Source of the DNA: Aureimonas flava
Lineage (GTDB): Bacteria; Pseudomonadota; Alphaproteobacteria; Rhizobiales; Rhizobiaceae
Length of the DNA: 64,000 nucleotides
Reading direction: 5' to 3'
NCBI RefSeq assembly: GCF_003583935.1
Contig: NZ_QYRN01000005.1
Coordinates: 124,001 to 188,000, forward strand
Positions 35,817 through 46,505 of the stretch are shown in pieces. Position 1 is the stretch's first letter. Every line of letters starts with the position of its first letter. A model generated the notes under the pieces. That model did no database searches. It saw only the letters and a program-made list of their open reading frames with translations, and was not told the DNA's origin. A program made the position numbers and the translations under genes.

Positions 35817-35927
35817 GGCAAGCGTTCCGGCGGTTTTTAAATTGTCTCCAAACATCTTCAATGGCATTTGTCGGACGTAGCCGCCGCAAGGGCTGCCTTA
35901 GCCTTCAACCAGGAATTGTCCGGGACA

Positions 35928-37178
35928 ATGAAAAACGTTTTCCACCAAGTACTTCTTGGCTCCGCTGCGGCTCTCGTCGCTGTTTCCGGTGCTCGCGCCG
36001 CTGATGCCATCGTTGCTGTCGAGCCGGAGCCGGTCGACTACGTCCGCGTCTGCGACGTCTACGGCAAGGGCTTCTACTACATCCCGGGCACCGAGACCTG
36101 CCTTTCGGTCGGCGGTTACGTCCGCTTCCAGGTGAACGTCGCCGGCGACCCGGCCGTCAACCTCGAGGGTGACGACTACCAGCTCGCTTCCCGCGTCCGC
36201 GCCCGTCTGAACTTCGACGCCCGCGAAGAGACCGAGCTCGGCACCCTGCGCGCCTTCGCCCGTCTCCAGGCGACCAACACCTCGGGCGCCAACAACGGCG
36301 TGGCGATGGACCAGGCCTACATCCAGCTCGGCGGCCTGCTCATGGGCTACCGTGACTCGATGTGGTCGTCGAACATCGGCGGTCTCGAGGACGGCCTTCT
36401 GACCGACACCGACCTCGTGGTCGGCGACTTCAACACCAACCAGGTGTCCTACACCTTCGCCACCGGCGGCTTCTCGGCCTCGATCGGCCTCGAGGACGAC
36501 GGCACCGGCGACGTGGTTCCGGACATCCACGGCAAGATCGTCTACTCGGGCGCCTTCGGCGGTGCCTACCTGTCGGCCGTCTACGACGAGACCTTCAACC
36601 AGGAAGACCTCGCCACCGCCTTCGGCAGCAACTTCAACTTCGTGACGCTGTCGGGCGGCTTCCCGACCCGTCTGCAGGACGGCAGCAACGACGCCTTCGC
36701 TCTGAAGGGCGGCGTGCTCCTGAAGGACCTGATCGCTGCCGACTCGCAGCTGAAGATCGAAGGTCACTACGCCTTCGACCCGACTGTCTACTCGTCGATC
36801 TCGGGCCTGGCCACGGTCAACACCTTCGCCGCCAACAACCCGAACATCCTGAACCCGACCCCGGGCTCGCTGCCGATCTTCCTCGAGTGGGCCGCCGGTG
36901 CGGGCTACGCCCAGAAGTTCGGCAAGCTCGGTCTGGCTCTCTCGGGCCAGTACGGCGAGACCTTCGACACGCAGTTCCTGGCGGTCAGCCCGCTGGGCAC
37001 GGTCGTTCCGGTCGACCTGTCGGGCGACTACTACGCCGTGGTCGGCAACGTCGGCTACCAGATCACGAACAACTTCGCGACGCTGGCGGAAGTCTCGTAC
37101 AAGAACGTCGACTTCGGTGGCCCGATCGGCGACACCGATCAGTTCAACGGCTTCCTGCGCTTCCAGCGCAACTTCTGA
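35928..37178 (+). CDS. Outer-membrane porin (Porin_2 family, Omp2b-like)
   Basis: 416 residues. Signal peptide 1-24 (cut after ARA), then the rhizobial mature start with DYVRVC and a second Cys in TCLSVGGYVRF, likely a disulfide in the constriction region. The rest alternates beta strands rich in Tyr, Asn and Gly, and ends FLRFQRNF with the C-terminal Phe needed for Bam assembly. It forms the 16-stranded trimeric general diffusion channel. Codon choice is strongly biased (almost only ACC, AAC, TTC, GAC), indicating very high expression. Confidence 0.95.
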   Translation: MKNVFHQVLLGSAAALVAVSGARAADAIVAVEPEPVDYVRVCDVYGKGFYYIPGTETCLSVGGYVRFQVNVAGDPAVNLEGDDYQLASRVRARLNFDAREETELGTLRAFARLQATNTSGANNGVAMDQAYIQLGGLLMGYRDSMWSSNIGGLEDGLLTDTDLVVGDFNTNQVSYTFATGGFSASIGLEDDGTGDVVPDIHGKIVYSGAFGGAYLSAVYDETFNQEDLATAFGSNFNFVTLSGGFPTRLQDGSNDAFALKGGVLLKDLIAADSQLKIEGHYAFDPTVYSSISGLATVNTFAANNPNILNPTPGSLPIFLEWAAGAGYAQKFGKLGLALSGQYGETFDTQFLAVSPLGTVVPVDLSGDYYAVVGNVGYQITNNFATLAEVSYKNVDFGGPIGDTDQFNGFLRFQRNF

Positions 37179-37193
37179 TCCGACCGCAATATC

Positions 37194-37214
37194 GAAGGGG
37201 CCTCGCGCCCCTTC
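37194..37214 (+). terminator. First hairpin after the porin
   Basis: Eight-base arms GAAGGGGC/GCCCCTTC with the loop CTCGC, 15 bases after the stop, followed by GTCCTTCC. Partial terminator character. Confidence 0.5.
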
Positions 37215-37236
37215 GTCCTTCCTGCCTCCAGTTTCG

Positions 37237-37270
37237 GGGAGAGACCTGTCGTCCCAGGTCTCTCCCTTTT
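37237..37270 (+). terminator. Strong terminator after the porin
   Basis: Perfect 12-base arms GGGAGAGACCTG/CAGGTCTCTCCC with a six-base loop followed by TTTT (37267-37270). With the preceding hairpin it forms a tandem end for a highly expressed gene. Confidence 0.85.
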
Positions 37271-37423
37271 CCGTTGGGGCATGCGGCCTCCGGTTTCCGG
37301 GGCCGCGGCAGGCGCCGGTTTCGCTGCGCTGCCGCAAGGTTGCCCCGTTGACGCGGGCCATTCACCGGGAAACAAGGACCCTTCGGCGGGCGAGGCGCCC
37401 GGCTCAGCGACCGAGGGGGATCC

Positions 37424-39703
<2,280 letters not shown>

Positions 39704-39714
39704 GGCGGGCGGCG

Positions 39715-39733
39715 GGCGGGGGCATCCCCCGCC
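39715..39733. terminator. Short hairpin between convergent maeB and yjfF
   Basis: Eight-base arms GGCGGGGG/CCCCCGCC with a three-base loop in the 39-bp gap between the two stops. No U-run. Confidence 0.35.
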
Positions 39734-39742
39734 GGCCGCCGG

Positions 39743-40705
39743 TCAGGTCGCGGCGGCCAGGCCGGTGCGCTTCGTCAGGCCGCGCTGGAGCGTGATGAAG
39801 GCGAAGAGCAGGATGCCGATGGCGATCTTGGTCCACCAGGACGAGAGCGTGCCGTCGAACACGATGTAGGTCTGGATCAGGCCCGAGATCAGGATGCCGA
39901 CAAAGGTGCCGGCGACGAAGCCGACGCCGCCGGTGAGCAGCGTTCCGCCGATCACCACCGCCGCGATCGCGTCGAGCTCCACCCCGACCGTCGCCAGCGA
40001 ATAGCCCGACGAGGTGTAGAGCGCGAACACGACGCCCGCGACGCCGGCCAGAAGGCTCGACAGCGCGTAGATGCCGATCGTCACGCGCGCCACGGGCACG
40101 CCCATCAGCTCCGCCGAGGTCCGGTCCCCGCCCAGCGCGTAGACGTAGGTGCCGAACCGCGTCTTGTGCGCGACCAGCATGCCGAGGGCGAAGACCGCCA
40201 GCATGACCATGGCCACGAAGGTGAGGCGGCCGCCGCCGGGAATGCGCCAGAAGATGCCCTTCAGCGCGTCGAAGGCCGGGTGGTCGATCGGCACCGATTC
40301 GGTGGTCAGCAGGTAGCAACCGCCCCGCGCCAGGAACATGCCCGCCAGCGTGACGATGAAGGGCGGCGTCTCCAGGTAATGGATCATCGCGCCCATCAGC
40401 GCGCCGAACAGGGCGGCGATCACGAGGATCGCGAGGATCATCGGGTAGGGATGCTGGCCGTCGCGGATGGTGACGGCCAGGAACACGCCGGTGAAGGCGA
40501 TCACCGAGCCGACCGACAGGTCGATGCCGCCCGACAGAATCACGAAGGTCATGCCCACGGCGACGATGCCGAGGAAGGCGTTGTCGGTGAGGAGGTTGGC
40601 CACGACACGCGTCGACAGCATCGCCGGGAACTGGACCGCCGAGAGCGCGAAGGCGACGGCGAACACGGCGATCGTGACGAGGAGGGGCAGGAAGCGCGCG
40701 TTCAT
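39743..40705 (-). CDS. yjfF: Sugar ABC transporter permease YjfF
   Basis: 320 residues, about nine membrane helices of the RbsC/BPD_transp_2 family. It shows the conserved FVILSGGIDLSVGSVIAFTG segment and AVVIGGTLLTGGVGFVAGT near the end. The closest named relative is YjfF of the galactofuranose importer, as it pairs with a second permease, a tandem ATPase and a YtfQ-like binding protein. Last gene of the operon, four bases after ytfT. Confidence 0.9.
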   Translation of the reverse strand: MNARFLPLLVTIAVFAVAFALSAVQFPAMLSTRVVANLLTDNAFLGIVAVGMTFVILSGGIDLSVGSVIAFTGVFLAVTIRDGQHPYPMILAILVIAALFGALMGAMIHYLETPPFIVTLAGMFLARGGCYLLTTESVPIDHPAFDALKGIFWRIPGGGRLTFVAMVMLAVFALGMLVAHKTRFGTYVYALGGDRTSAELMGVPVARVTIGIYALSSLLAGVAGVVFALYTSSGYSLATVGVELDAIAAVVIGGTLLTGGVGFVAGTFVGILISGLIQTYIVFDGTLSSWWTKIAIGILLFAFITLQRGLTKRTGLAAAT

Positions 40706-40709
40706 CGGT

Positions 40710-41744
40710 TCAGACCTTGCGGGAGCCGGCGGCGGCCGGCGCCGCCGTGCCCGTCTCGCGCGCCCGGCCCGCCGCCAGAAGCGCCGTCAGGCGCCCCATG
40801 GCGGGCGACTGGAGCACGAGGATCAGCGCGATCAGCACCGCCTTCAGGATGAGGTTCATCTCCGGCGGGAAGCCGGACAGGAGGATGCCCGTGTTCATCG
40901 CCTGGATGATCAGGGCGCCCACCAGCGCCAGGGGAATGGAGAAGCGGCCGCCCATCAGCGACGTGCCGCCGATCACCACGGCGAGGATCGCGTCGAGCTC
41001 GAGCCAGAGGCCGGCATTGTTGGCGTCGGCGCCCCGGATGTCGGCCGCCGCGATCAGGCCGGCCACGGCGGCGCAGAGGCCCGAGGTCATGTAGGCGGCG
41101 ATCAGCACGGCCTTGGCGTCGACGCCGGCCAGCGCCGCCGCTCGGCGGTTGATGCCGGTCGCCTCGATCAGGAGGCCGAGCGCGGTGCGCCGGACCAGGA
41201 GCACCACCAGCACCGCCATGGCCAGCGCGATCACCACCGGCATGGGCAGGCCGAGAAGGGAGCCCGAGCCGATGAAGAACAGGACCGGGTCGTTGAAGGT
41301 GACGATGAAGCCCGAGGTGACGAGCTGCGCGATGCCGCGTCCGGCCACCATCAGGATCAGCGTCGCGATGATCGGCTGGATGTCGAGCACCGCCACCAGG
41401 ATGCCGTTCCACAACCCGCAGAGGAGGCCGACGCCGAGCGCGGCGAGGATCACCAGCGGGATCGGCACGCCTGCCACCGTGAGCGTCGCCGCTACGGCGC
41501 CCGAGATCGCCATGGTGGCGCCCACCGAGAGGTCGACGCCCTTGGTGGCGATTACCAGCGTCATGCCGATGGCCAGCAGCATCACCGGCGCGCCGCGGTT
41601 GAGCACGTCGATCAGCGGGCCGTAGAGCCGGTCGTTGCGGAACGAGAGGTCGAAGAAGGACGGGAACAGGATCGCGTTGACGCCGAGCACCAGCGCCAGG
41701 GCGAGGAGCTGCGGCAGGGCGGAGCGCAGGCGGGACAGTCTCAT
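40710..41744 (-). CDS. ytfT: Sugar ABC transporter permease YtfT
   Basis: 344 residues, about nine or ten membrane helices. It has VIATKGVDLSVGATMAISG and VVIGGTSLMGGRFSIP, the same family marks as YjfF. The ATG at 41744 overlaps the ytfR stop as ATGA. With YjfF it forms a heterodimeric permease. A longer open frame upstream runs antisense-like through ytfR and is not a fusion. Confidence 0.92.
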   Translation of the reverse strand: MRLSRLRSALPQLLALALVLGVNAILFPSFFDLSFRNDRLYGPLIDVLNRGAPVMLLAIGMTLVIATKGVDLSVGATMAISGAVAATLTVAGVPIPLVILAALGVGLLCGLWNGILVAVLDIQPIIATLILMVAGRGIAQLVTSGFIVTFNDPVLFFIGSGSLLGLPMPVVIALAMAVLVVLLVRRTALGLLIEATGINRRAAALAGVDAKAVLIAAYMTSGLCAAVAGLIAAADIRGADANNAGLWLELDAILAVVIGGTSLMGGRFSIPLALVGALIIQAMNTGILLSGFPPEMNLILKAVLIALILVLQSPAMGRLTALLAAGRARETGTAAPAAAGSRKV

Positions 41745-43255
41745 CGGTGCGTTCCCTCGACCCCGGCGCCGGCGATGGTGCGCATGATGGCGCCGGGCGA
41801 GACGTCCTCGCCCGTCAGGTCGCCGAGATGACGCCGGTCGCGGAGCACCCGCACGCGGCCGGCATAGGTGGTGATCTCGTCGAGCTCGGAGGAGATGACG
41901 AGCATGGCCATGCCGTCCTCGCAGAGCCGCTCGATCAGCCGGACGATCTCGGCATGGGCGCCGACGTCGATGCCGCGCGTCGGCTCGTCGAGGATCAGGA
42001 AGCGCGGCTCGGTGGCGAGCCAACGGGCGAGGATCGCCTTCTGCTGGTTGCCGCCGGACAGAAGCCGGATCGGCTTCTCGATGTCGGTGGTGCGGATGTC
42101 GAGCGCCTCGACGAAGCGGTCGGCGATGCGCACCTGCTCGCGCATCCGCAGCGGCCGCGCCCAGCCGCGCCGGGCCTGGAGCGCCAGCACGATGTTCTCG
42201 CGAACCGACAGGTCGCCGACGATGCCCTCCACCTTGCGCTCCTCCGGGCAGTAGCCGAAGCCGGCGCGGATCGCCGCGCGCGGATTGGCGAGGCGCACCG
42301 GCTTGCCGTCCACGAAGGCCTCGCCCGTGTCGGCGCGGTCGGCCCCGAACACGAGGCGGGCGGTCTCGGTGCGTCCCGAGCCGAGGAGGCCCGCCACACC
42401 CACCGCCTCGCCGGGGCGAATCTCCAGGTCGAAGGGCTCGACGCTGCGGCGGCGGCCGAAGCGGCGGAAGGCGACGCGCGGCTCGCCGGCGGCGGCGCGG
42501 GCCGGCGCGCGCTCGTGCACGGCCTCGCCGAGCTCGCGCCCCAGCATCATGGTCACGATGTCCATGCGCGAGGTCTCGGCGATGACGCGTTCGCCCACGA
42601 GACGGCCGTTGCGCAGCACGGTCGCCCGGTCGCACACGGCGAAGACCTGATCCAGGAAATGGGTCACGAAGACGATGGCTAGGCCCCGGTCGCGCAAGGT
42701 GCGCATGGCGGCGAACAGCATCTCGACCTCGGCGGCGTCGAGGCTCGCCGTGGGTTCGTCGAGGATCAGCACCTTGCCCGACACGTCCACCGCACGGATG
42801 ATGGCGACGAGCTGCTGCACGGCGACCGAGAGTTGGCCGAGCGCGGCCGCCGGATCGACCGCGAGCCCGTAGGCCCGCAGGAGCTCGGCGGTGCGCCGGC
42901 GCATGGCGCGCCCGTCGGTAAGGCCGAACCGGGTCGGCTGGCGGCCCAGGAACAGGTTCTCGGCGACCGACAGGTTGGGCAGGAGATTGACCTCCTGATA
43001 CACGGTGCCGATGCCCAGCGCCTGCGCCTGCCGGCTGTCCGCCGGATGGATCTCGGCGCCGTCGAGCAGGATGCGGCCGCCGTCGCGCCGGTACACGCCG
43101 GTGAGCGTCTTGATGAGGGTCGACTTGCCGGCGCCGTTCTCGCCGAGCAGGGCGTGGATCTCGCCGGCCCGCAGGGTCAGGTCGACGCCGTCGAGGGCGG
43201 TCATCCCGGCGAAGGTCTTGGTCAGTTCGCGCAGGGCCAGGAGGTCGTGGGGCAT
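41741..43255 (-). CDS. ytfR: Tandem-domain sugar ABC ATPase YtfR
   Basis: 504 residues with two ABC domains. The first (about 5-235) has Walker A GENGAGKST and signature LSVAVQQLV. The second (about 255-500) has a degenerate Walker A (GLLGSGRTE), signature LSGGNQQK and Walker B LILDEPTRGID, as usual in the RbsA/MglA/YtfR family. Energises sugar import through YtfT/YjfF. It lies 167 bases after the binding-protein gene, a gap with a weak GC-rich hairpin (43342-43359) that may lower expression of the downstream genes. Confidence 0.94.
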   Translation of the reverse strand: MPHDLLALRELTKTFAGMTALDGVDLTLRAGEIHALLGENGAGKSTLIKTLTGVYRRDGGRILLDGAEIHPADSRQAQALGIGTVYQEVNLLPNLSVAENLFLGRQPTRFGLTDGRAMRRRTAELLRAYGLAVDPAAALGQLSVAVQQLVAIIRAVDVSGKVLILDEPTASLDAAEVEMLFAAMRTLRDRGLAIVFVTHFLDQVFAVCDRATVLRNGRLVGERVIAETSRMDIVTMMLGRELGEAVHERAPARAAAGEPRVAFRRFGRRRSVEPFDLEIRPGEAVGVAGLLGSGRTETARLVFGADRADTGEAFVDGKPVRLANPRAAIRAGFGYCPEERKVEGIVGDLSVRENIVLALQARRGWARPLRMREQVRIADRFVEALDIRTTDIEKPIRLLSGGNQQKAILARWLATEPRFLILDEPTRGIDVGAHAEIVRLIERLCEDGMAMLVISSELDEITTYAGRVRVLRDRRHLGDLTGEDVSPGAIMRTIAGAGVEGTHR

Positions 43256-43422
43256 GGATTCGCTCGGGTCCGATGGGCGGGCGCGGTGCCGCCGGGCCGA
43301 TGCCGCGCGGCTCGCGCGTCCGACGGCGCCGCCGCCTTGAAGGGCCGCGCCGCCGGCCCGACGAGAGGCCGACGGCGCGGATCACGAACCGGACGGGGCG
43401 GGGCCCGTCGCAGCGGGTCGGC

Positions 43423-44391
43423 TCAGTAGCCGAGGCCCTTCTTGGACTCCATCACCGCCTTCGGATCGTCGGCCTGGGTGTAGAGCTTGGATTCGGTCTG
43501 GATCCACTTCTTCGGCTCGGTGCCGTCCTTCTTGTAGGCTTCCAGGGCGTCGAAGGCCGGGCCCGCCATGTTGGGGGTCAGCTCCACCGTGGCGTTGGCC
43601 TCGCCCGCCGCCATGGCGGCGAAGATGTCGGGCACGGCGTCGATCGAGACGACCATGATGTCCGAGCCCGGCTTGAGGCCGGCTTCCTTGATGGCCTGGA
43701 TCGCGCCCACGGCCATGTCGTCGTTGTGGGCGTAGACCGCGCAGATGTCCTTGCCGCCGTTCTCGGCCTTGATGAAGCTCTCCATGACCTCCTTGCCCTT
43801 GGTGCGGGTGAAGTCGCCGGTCTGCGAGCGGGTGAGCTTGACGTTGTCGTGGCCGGCGATCGCCTCCTCGAAGCCCTTCTTGCGGGCGATCGCGGGGGAG
43901 GAGCCGGTGGTGCCCTGGAGCTCCACCACGTTGCAGGGCTTGGAGCCGACCTGGCCGACCAGATAGTCGCCGGCGACCTTGCCCTCGTGGACCTGGTCGG
44001 AGGTGACGGCGGTCAGGTAGAGGTCGTCGTCCGAGGTCTCGATGTTGCGATCCAGGAGGATCACCGGGATCTCGGCTTCCTTGGCCTCCTCCAGGACGTC
44101 GTCCCAGCCGGTCGCGACCACGGGGGCGAGCAGGATCGCGTCCACGCCCTGCGCCACGAAGGAGCGGATCGCCTTGATCTGGTTCTCCTGCTTCTGCTGC
44201 GCGTCGGCGAACTTCAGGTCGATGCCGCGCTTCTCGGCTTCCTGCCTCGTGACGGCCGTCTCGGCGGCACGCCAGCCCGATTCGGAGCCGACCTGCGAGA
44301 AGCCGACCACCATGCCGTCCTGCGCGAAGGCCGGCGCGCCCATCACGGTCGCCATCGCCAAGGCCGCAGCCAGCTTGCCCAACTTGCTCAT
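43423..44391 (-). CDS. ytfQ: Periplasmic sugar-binding protein, YtfQ-like
   Basis: 322 residues. Signal peptide 1-23 (ending AFAQ), then a periplasmic-binding-protein-4 fold (VVGFSQVGSESGWRAAET is the YtfQ mark, LDRNIETSDDDLY, AHNDDMAVGAIQAIKEAG). YtfQ binds galactofuranose in E. coli; relatives take arabinose or galactose-like sugars, so the true ligand is open. First gene of the importer operon; the start is well preceded by GGGAGGAAGAGC. Confidence 0.92.
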   Translation of the reverse strand: MSKLGKLAAALAMATVMGAPAFAQDGMVVGFSQVGSESGWRAAETAVTRQEAEKRGIDLKFADAQQKQENQIKAIRSFVAQGVDAILLAPVVATGWDDVLEEAKEAEIPVILLDRNIETSDDDLYLTAVTSDQVHEGKVAGDYLVGQVGSKPCNVVELQGTTGSSPAIARKKGFEEAIAGHDNVKLTRSQTGDFTRTKGKEVMESFIKAENGGKDICAVYAHNDDMAVGAIQAIKEAGLKPGSDIMVVSIDAVPDIFAAMAAGEANATVELTPNMAGPAFDALEAYKKDGTEPKKWIQTESKLYTQADDPKAVMESKKGLGY

Positions 44392-44720
44392 GCTCTTCCT
44401 CCCTGATGCCGGGTCGAGGCCGGCCGAAATCCCACCGGCCTCCCGAGCCGGCGCGGCGCCCCGGTCGCGTCCGGGTGCGTCGTTGCGGGGCGTTTGACCC
44501 GCAATAACTCATACAAGTTCCAAACCGGCGCGTCTGTCAACTCGGTTTCTCGCGTCCAGCGGGCATGCCGAAGGCGCGCTTCGCCGCGGTGGCGTCAGGC
44601 GCGCGCCGCGTCACGTGCCTGTGGATTGCGGGCGGTGCGAGGAAATCGGCCCGCCGGCGAAACCCGGCGGAAACATGGCCGTTGTAGAAGCGAAGGGCCG
44701 ACTACGAGGGAGAGTTTCCG
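44392..44720. other. 329-bp interval upstream of ytfQ
   Basis: Holds the ytfQ promoter on the minus strand and, near its right end, the ribosome site of the small peptide gene. One symmetrical AT-rich element at 44506-44519 is listed separately. Otherwise no gene or RNA is recognised. Confidence 0.5.
44506..44519. promoter_or_regulatory. AACT-N6-AGTT palindrome upstream of ytfQ
   Basis: AACTCATACAAGTT, 115 bases before the ytfQ start in an AT-richer patch. A possible operator of a sugar-responsive repressor or activator; the regulator is unknown. Confidence 0.35.
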
Positions 44721-44819
44721 GTGCGCATCGAGACCATGGTGTCCGTTTTCGTGAACCTGACCGCGCTGGCCATGCTGGCAGCCGGCACGACGCTGGCCGT
44801 CGCCATCCTGTTTCCCTAA
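44721..44819 (+). CDS. Putative 32-residue membrane peptide
   Basis: Reads MRIETMVSVF, then a hydrophobic helix rich in Ala, Leu, Val and Thr up to AILFP. The GTG start has GAGGGAGAG (44706-44714) at normal spacing, and a perfect bidirectional terminator follows 58 bases after the stop. That pattern (ribosome site, short frame, terminator) suggests a real small gene encoding a single-span membrane peptide, but no homologue is known to me and the frame is short enough to occur by chance. Confidence 0.5.
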   Translation: MRIETMVSVFVNLTALAMLAAGTTLAVAILFP

Positions 44820-44873
44820 GGGTTCGGCCGGCCGGGAACGAGCCGGCGGAGCGAGCGCCGGGGCGGGCAAACG

Positions 44874-44908
44874 AAAAGGGCCGGACCTCTTGGAGGTCCG
44901 GCCCTTTT
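44874..44908. terminator. Bidirectional terminator between the small peptide gene and the polyol dehydrogenase gene
   Basis: Perfect 12-base arms GGGCCGGACCTC/GAGGTCCGGCCC (44878-44889 and 44893-44904) with the loop TTG, flanked by AAAA before and TTTT after. It serves the plus-strand small gene and the minus-strand dehydrogenase. Confidence 0.9.
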
Positions 44909-44937
44909 CGATTCGTGGCGCCGCCGCGAGTGGCGAA

Positions 44938-46410
44938 TCAGCTCTTGCTGCGAGCGAGATGGGCTTCCAGCACAGGGCGCACGCCGTCGCGCCACAGCGC
45001 CTCGAGATGGCTTGCGAACGCGTCGGCATAGACCGCGTCGGACCCGAGATCGCCGAAGATGTCGCGCTGCTCCAGGAAGCGGCGGGGCTCGTCCCGGGCG
45101 GCGCGTGCGGCGGCCTGCAGCGTGTCCCAGTTCGGATCGTTGGGCTCGATGGCGGTGCCGTCCTCCAGCGTGCCGTAGCAGTAGCGGCACCACAGGGCGC
45201 CCACCAGGGCGAGGCCGCTGATGTCCTCGCCGCGCGCCCGCCGCTCGCGCACGGAGGGCAGGATGAACTTCGGCTGGCGGTTGGAGCCGTCGAGCGCCAG
45301 GCGGCGCAGCGTGTCGCCGATCGCGGGATTGGCGAAGCGCGCGGTGACCGTGGCGAGATAGTCCTCGCGGCTGACGCCCTCAATGCCCGGTGCGGTCGGC
45401 AGGAGTTCGTTCTCCTCCACGTCGCGGAAGAAGCGCAGGACGAGGTCGTCGCGCATCGCGTCGTGGGCGTAGGTGAGGCCGACCAGCGCGGCGGGGTAGG
45501 CGATCGTGGCGTGGCCGGCGTTCAGGATGCGCAGCTTCATCAGCTCGTAGGGCGTGACGTCCTCCACGAAGGTGACCCCGACGCTCTCCAGCGCCGGGCG
45601 CCCGTTGCAGAACCGCTCTTCCACCACCCACTGGATGAAGGGCTCGCAGAACACCGGGCGCTTGTCCTCGATCCCGGTCTCGGCGCGCAGCGACTGCGCC
45701 TGCGCGGGCGTCGTCGCCGGCGTGATGCGGTCCACCATCGAGTTCGGGAAGGCGACGGTCCGCTCGATGTGGTCGGCGAGCGCCGGATCGGCCTTGCGCG
45801 CAAGGCCGGTCACCAGGCGACGCGTCAGGACGCCGTTGTGGGGGAGGTTGTCGCAGCACAGCACGGTGAAGGGCGGGGTGCCGGCCGCGTGTCGACCGGC
45901 GAGGGCGGACGCGATCAGCCCGAACACGGTGCGCGAGGCGTCGAGGTCGGCGGCATCGGCCGCGAGGTCCGGATGGTCGAAGTCGGGCTCGTCGCCCGAC
46001 ATGTAGTAGCCGCCCTCGGTGATCGTGAGCGTGACGATGCGGATCGCCGGATCGGTCAGCACCGCCATGATGGCGGCACGGTCGCCCGGCTCCACCACGC
46101 GGATCACCGAGCCGATCACGCGCGTCCGGCGCACGCCCTCGTCCACCTCGGTGACGGTGAAGAGCCCGTCCTGGGCGGCCAGGTCCGCGAAGGCCGCCTT
46201 CTCCTCCGGCCGGACGCCAAGGCCGACCACGGCCCAGTCGTGCCCCGCGCCGGTGGCGAACAGGTCGTCGAGATAGACGCACTGGTGCGCGCGGTGGAAA
46301 TTGCCGACGCCGAAATGCGCGATGCCGGGCGTCAGGCTCGTCCGGTCGTAGGCCGGCACGCGGGCCGACTTCGAGATTTCGGCCAGATTGCCGTTTCCGA
46401 GCGCCACCAT
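44938..46410 (-). CDS. Mannitol 2-dehydrogenase-family polyol dehydrogenase
   Basis: 490 residues, the length of MtlK-type mannitol 2-dehydrogenases and fructuronate/tagaturonate reductases. N-terminal NAD fold with FGVGNFHRAHQ near residue 32, then the C-terminal helical domain with the catalytic MKLRILNAGH motif near residue 290. It oxidises mannitol, arabitol or sorbitol to the ketose, or reduces a uronate; the substrate cannot be set from sequence. ATG 46410 has GGGAGGA upstream. It lies on the same strand and downstream of the OhrR-like gene, with a hairpin between them. Confidence 0.93.
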   Translation of the reverse strand: MVALGNGNLAEISKSARVPAYDRTSLTPGIAHFGVGNFHRAHQCVYLDDLFATGAGHDWAVVGLGVRPEEKAAFADLAAQDGLFTVTEVDEGVRRTRVIGSVIRVVEPGDRAAIMAVLTDPAIRIVTLTITEGGYYMSGDEPDFDHPDLAADAADLDASRTVFGLIASALAGRHAAGTPPFTVLCCDNLPHNGVLTRRLVTGLARKADPALADHIERTVAFPNSMVDRITPATTPAQAQSLRAETGIEDKRPVFCEPFIQWVVEERFCNGRPALESVGVTFVEDVTPYELMKLRILNAGHATIAYPAALVGLTYAHDAMRDDLVLRFFRDVEENELLPTAPGIEGVSREDYLATVTARFANPAIGDTLRRLALDGSNRQPKFILPSVRERRARGEDISGLALVGALWCRYCYGTLEDGTAIEPNDPNWDTLQAAARAARDEPRRFLEQRDIFGDLGSDAVYADAFASHLEALWRDGVRPVLEAHLARSKS

Positions 46411-46427
46411 CGTCGATCCTCCCTTGT

Positions 46428-46449
46428 GCGGCACCGTCCTCGGTGCCGC
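46428..46449 (-). promoter_or_regulatory. Hairpin in the leader of the polyol dehydrogenase
   Basis: Perfect nine-base arms GCGGCACCG/CGGTGCCGC with a four-base loop, ending 18 bases before the ATG and close to the GGGAGGA ribosome site on the minus strand. It has no U-run, so it may act as an attenuator or affect ribosome access. Confidence 0.4.
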
Positions 46450-46505
46450 CGTCGAGCGACCTCTTAGCGGATTCGGCGCGTCTTCGCACGCACCTCGCGC
46501 GCCGA

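Larger units (their letters stand above)
35566..35927 (+). other. 362-bp metH-porin intergenic region with long porin leader
   Basis: No gene is seen. The first part has a hairpin after metH (35608-35640). From about 35720 the sequence turns AT-richer and carries a candidate promoter and an 11-bp inverted repeat, then a leader of about 150-190 bases into the porin start. The switch in composition and the length suggest a regulated leader. Confidence 0.6.

Noticed and set aside
35566-35927. A small gene or riboswitch in the metH-porin gap
   Set aside because: Short frames lack ribosome sites and no known riboswitch core was recognised; only hairpins and the inverted repeat could be supported.
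40710-43385. An apparent 891-residue protein joining ytfR and ytfT
   Set aside because: Its first 550 codons are an out-of-frame reading of ytfR; the true ytfT starts at 41744 with an ATGA overlap.
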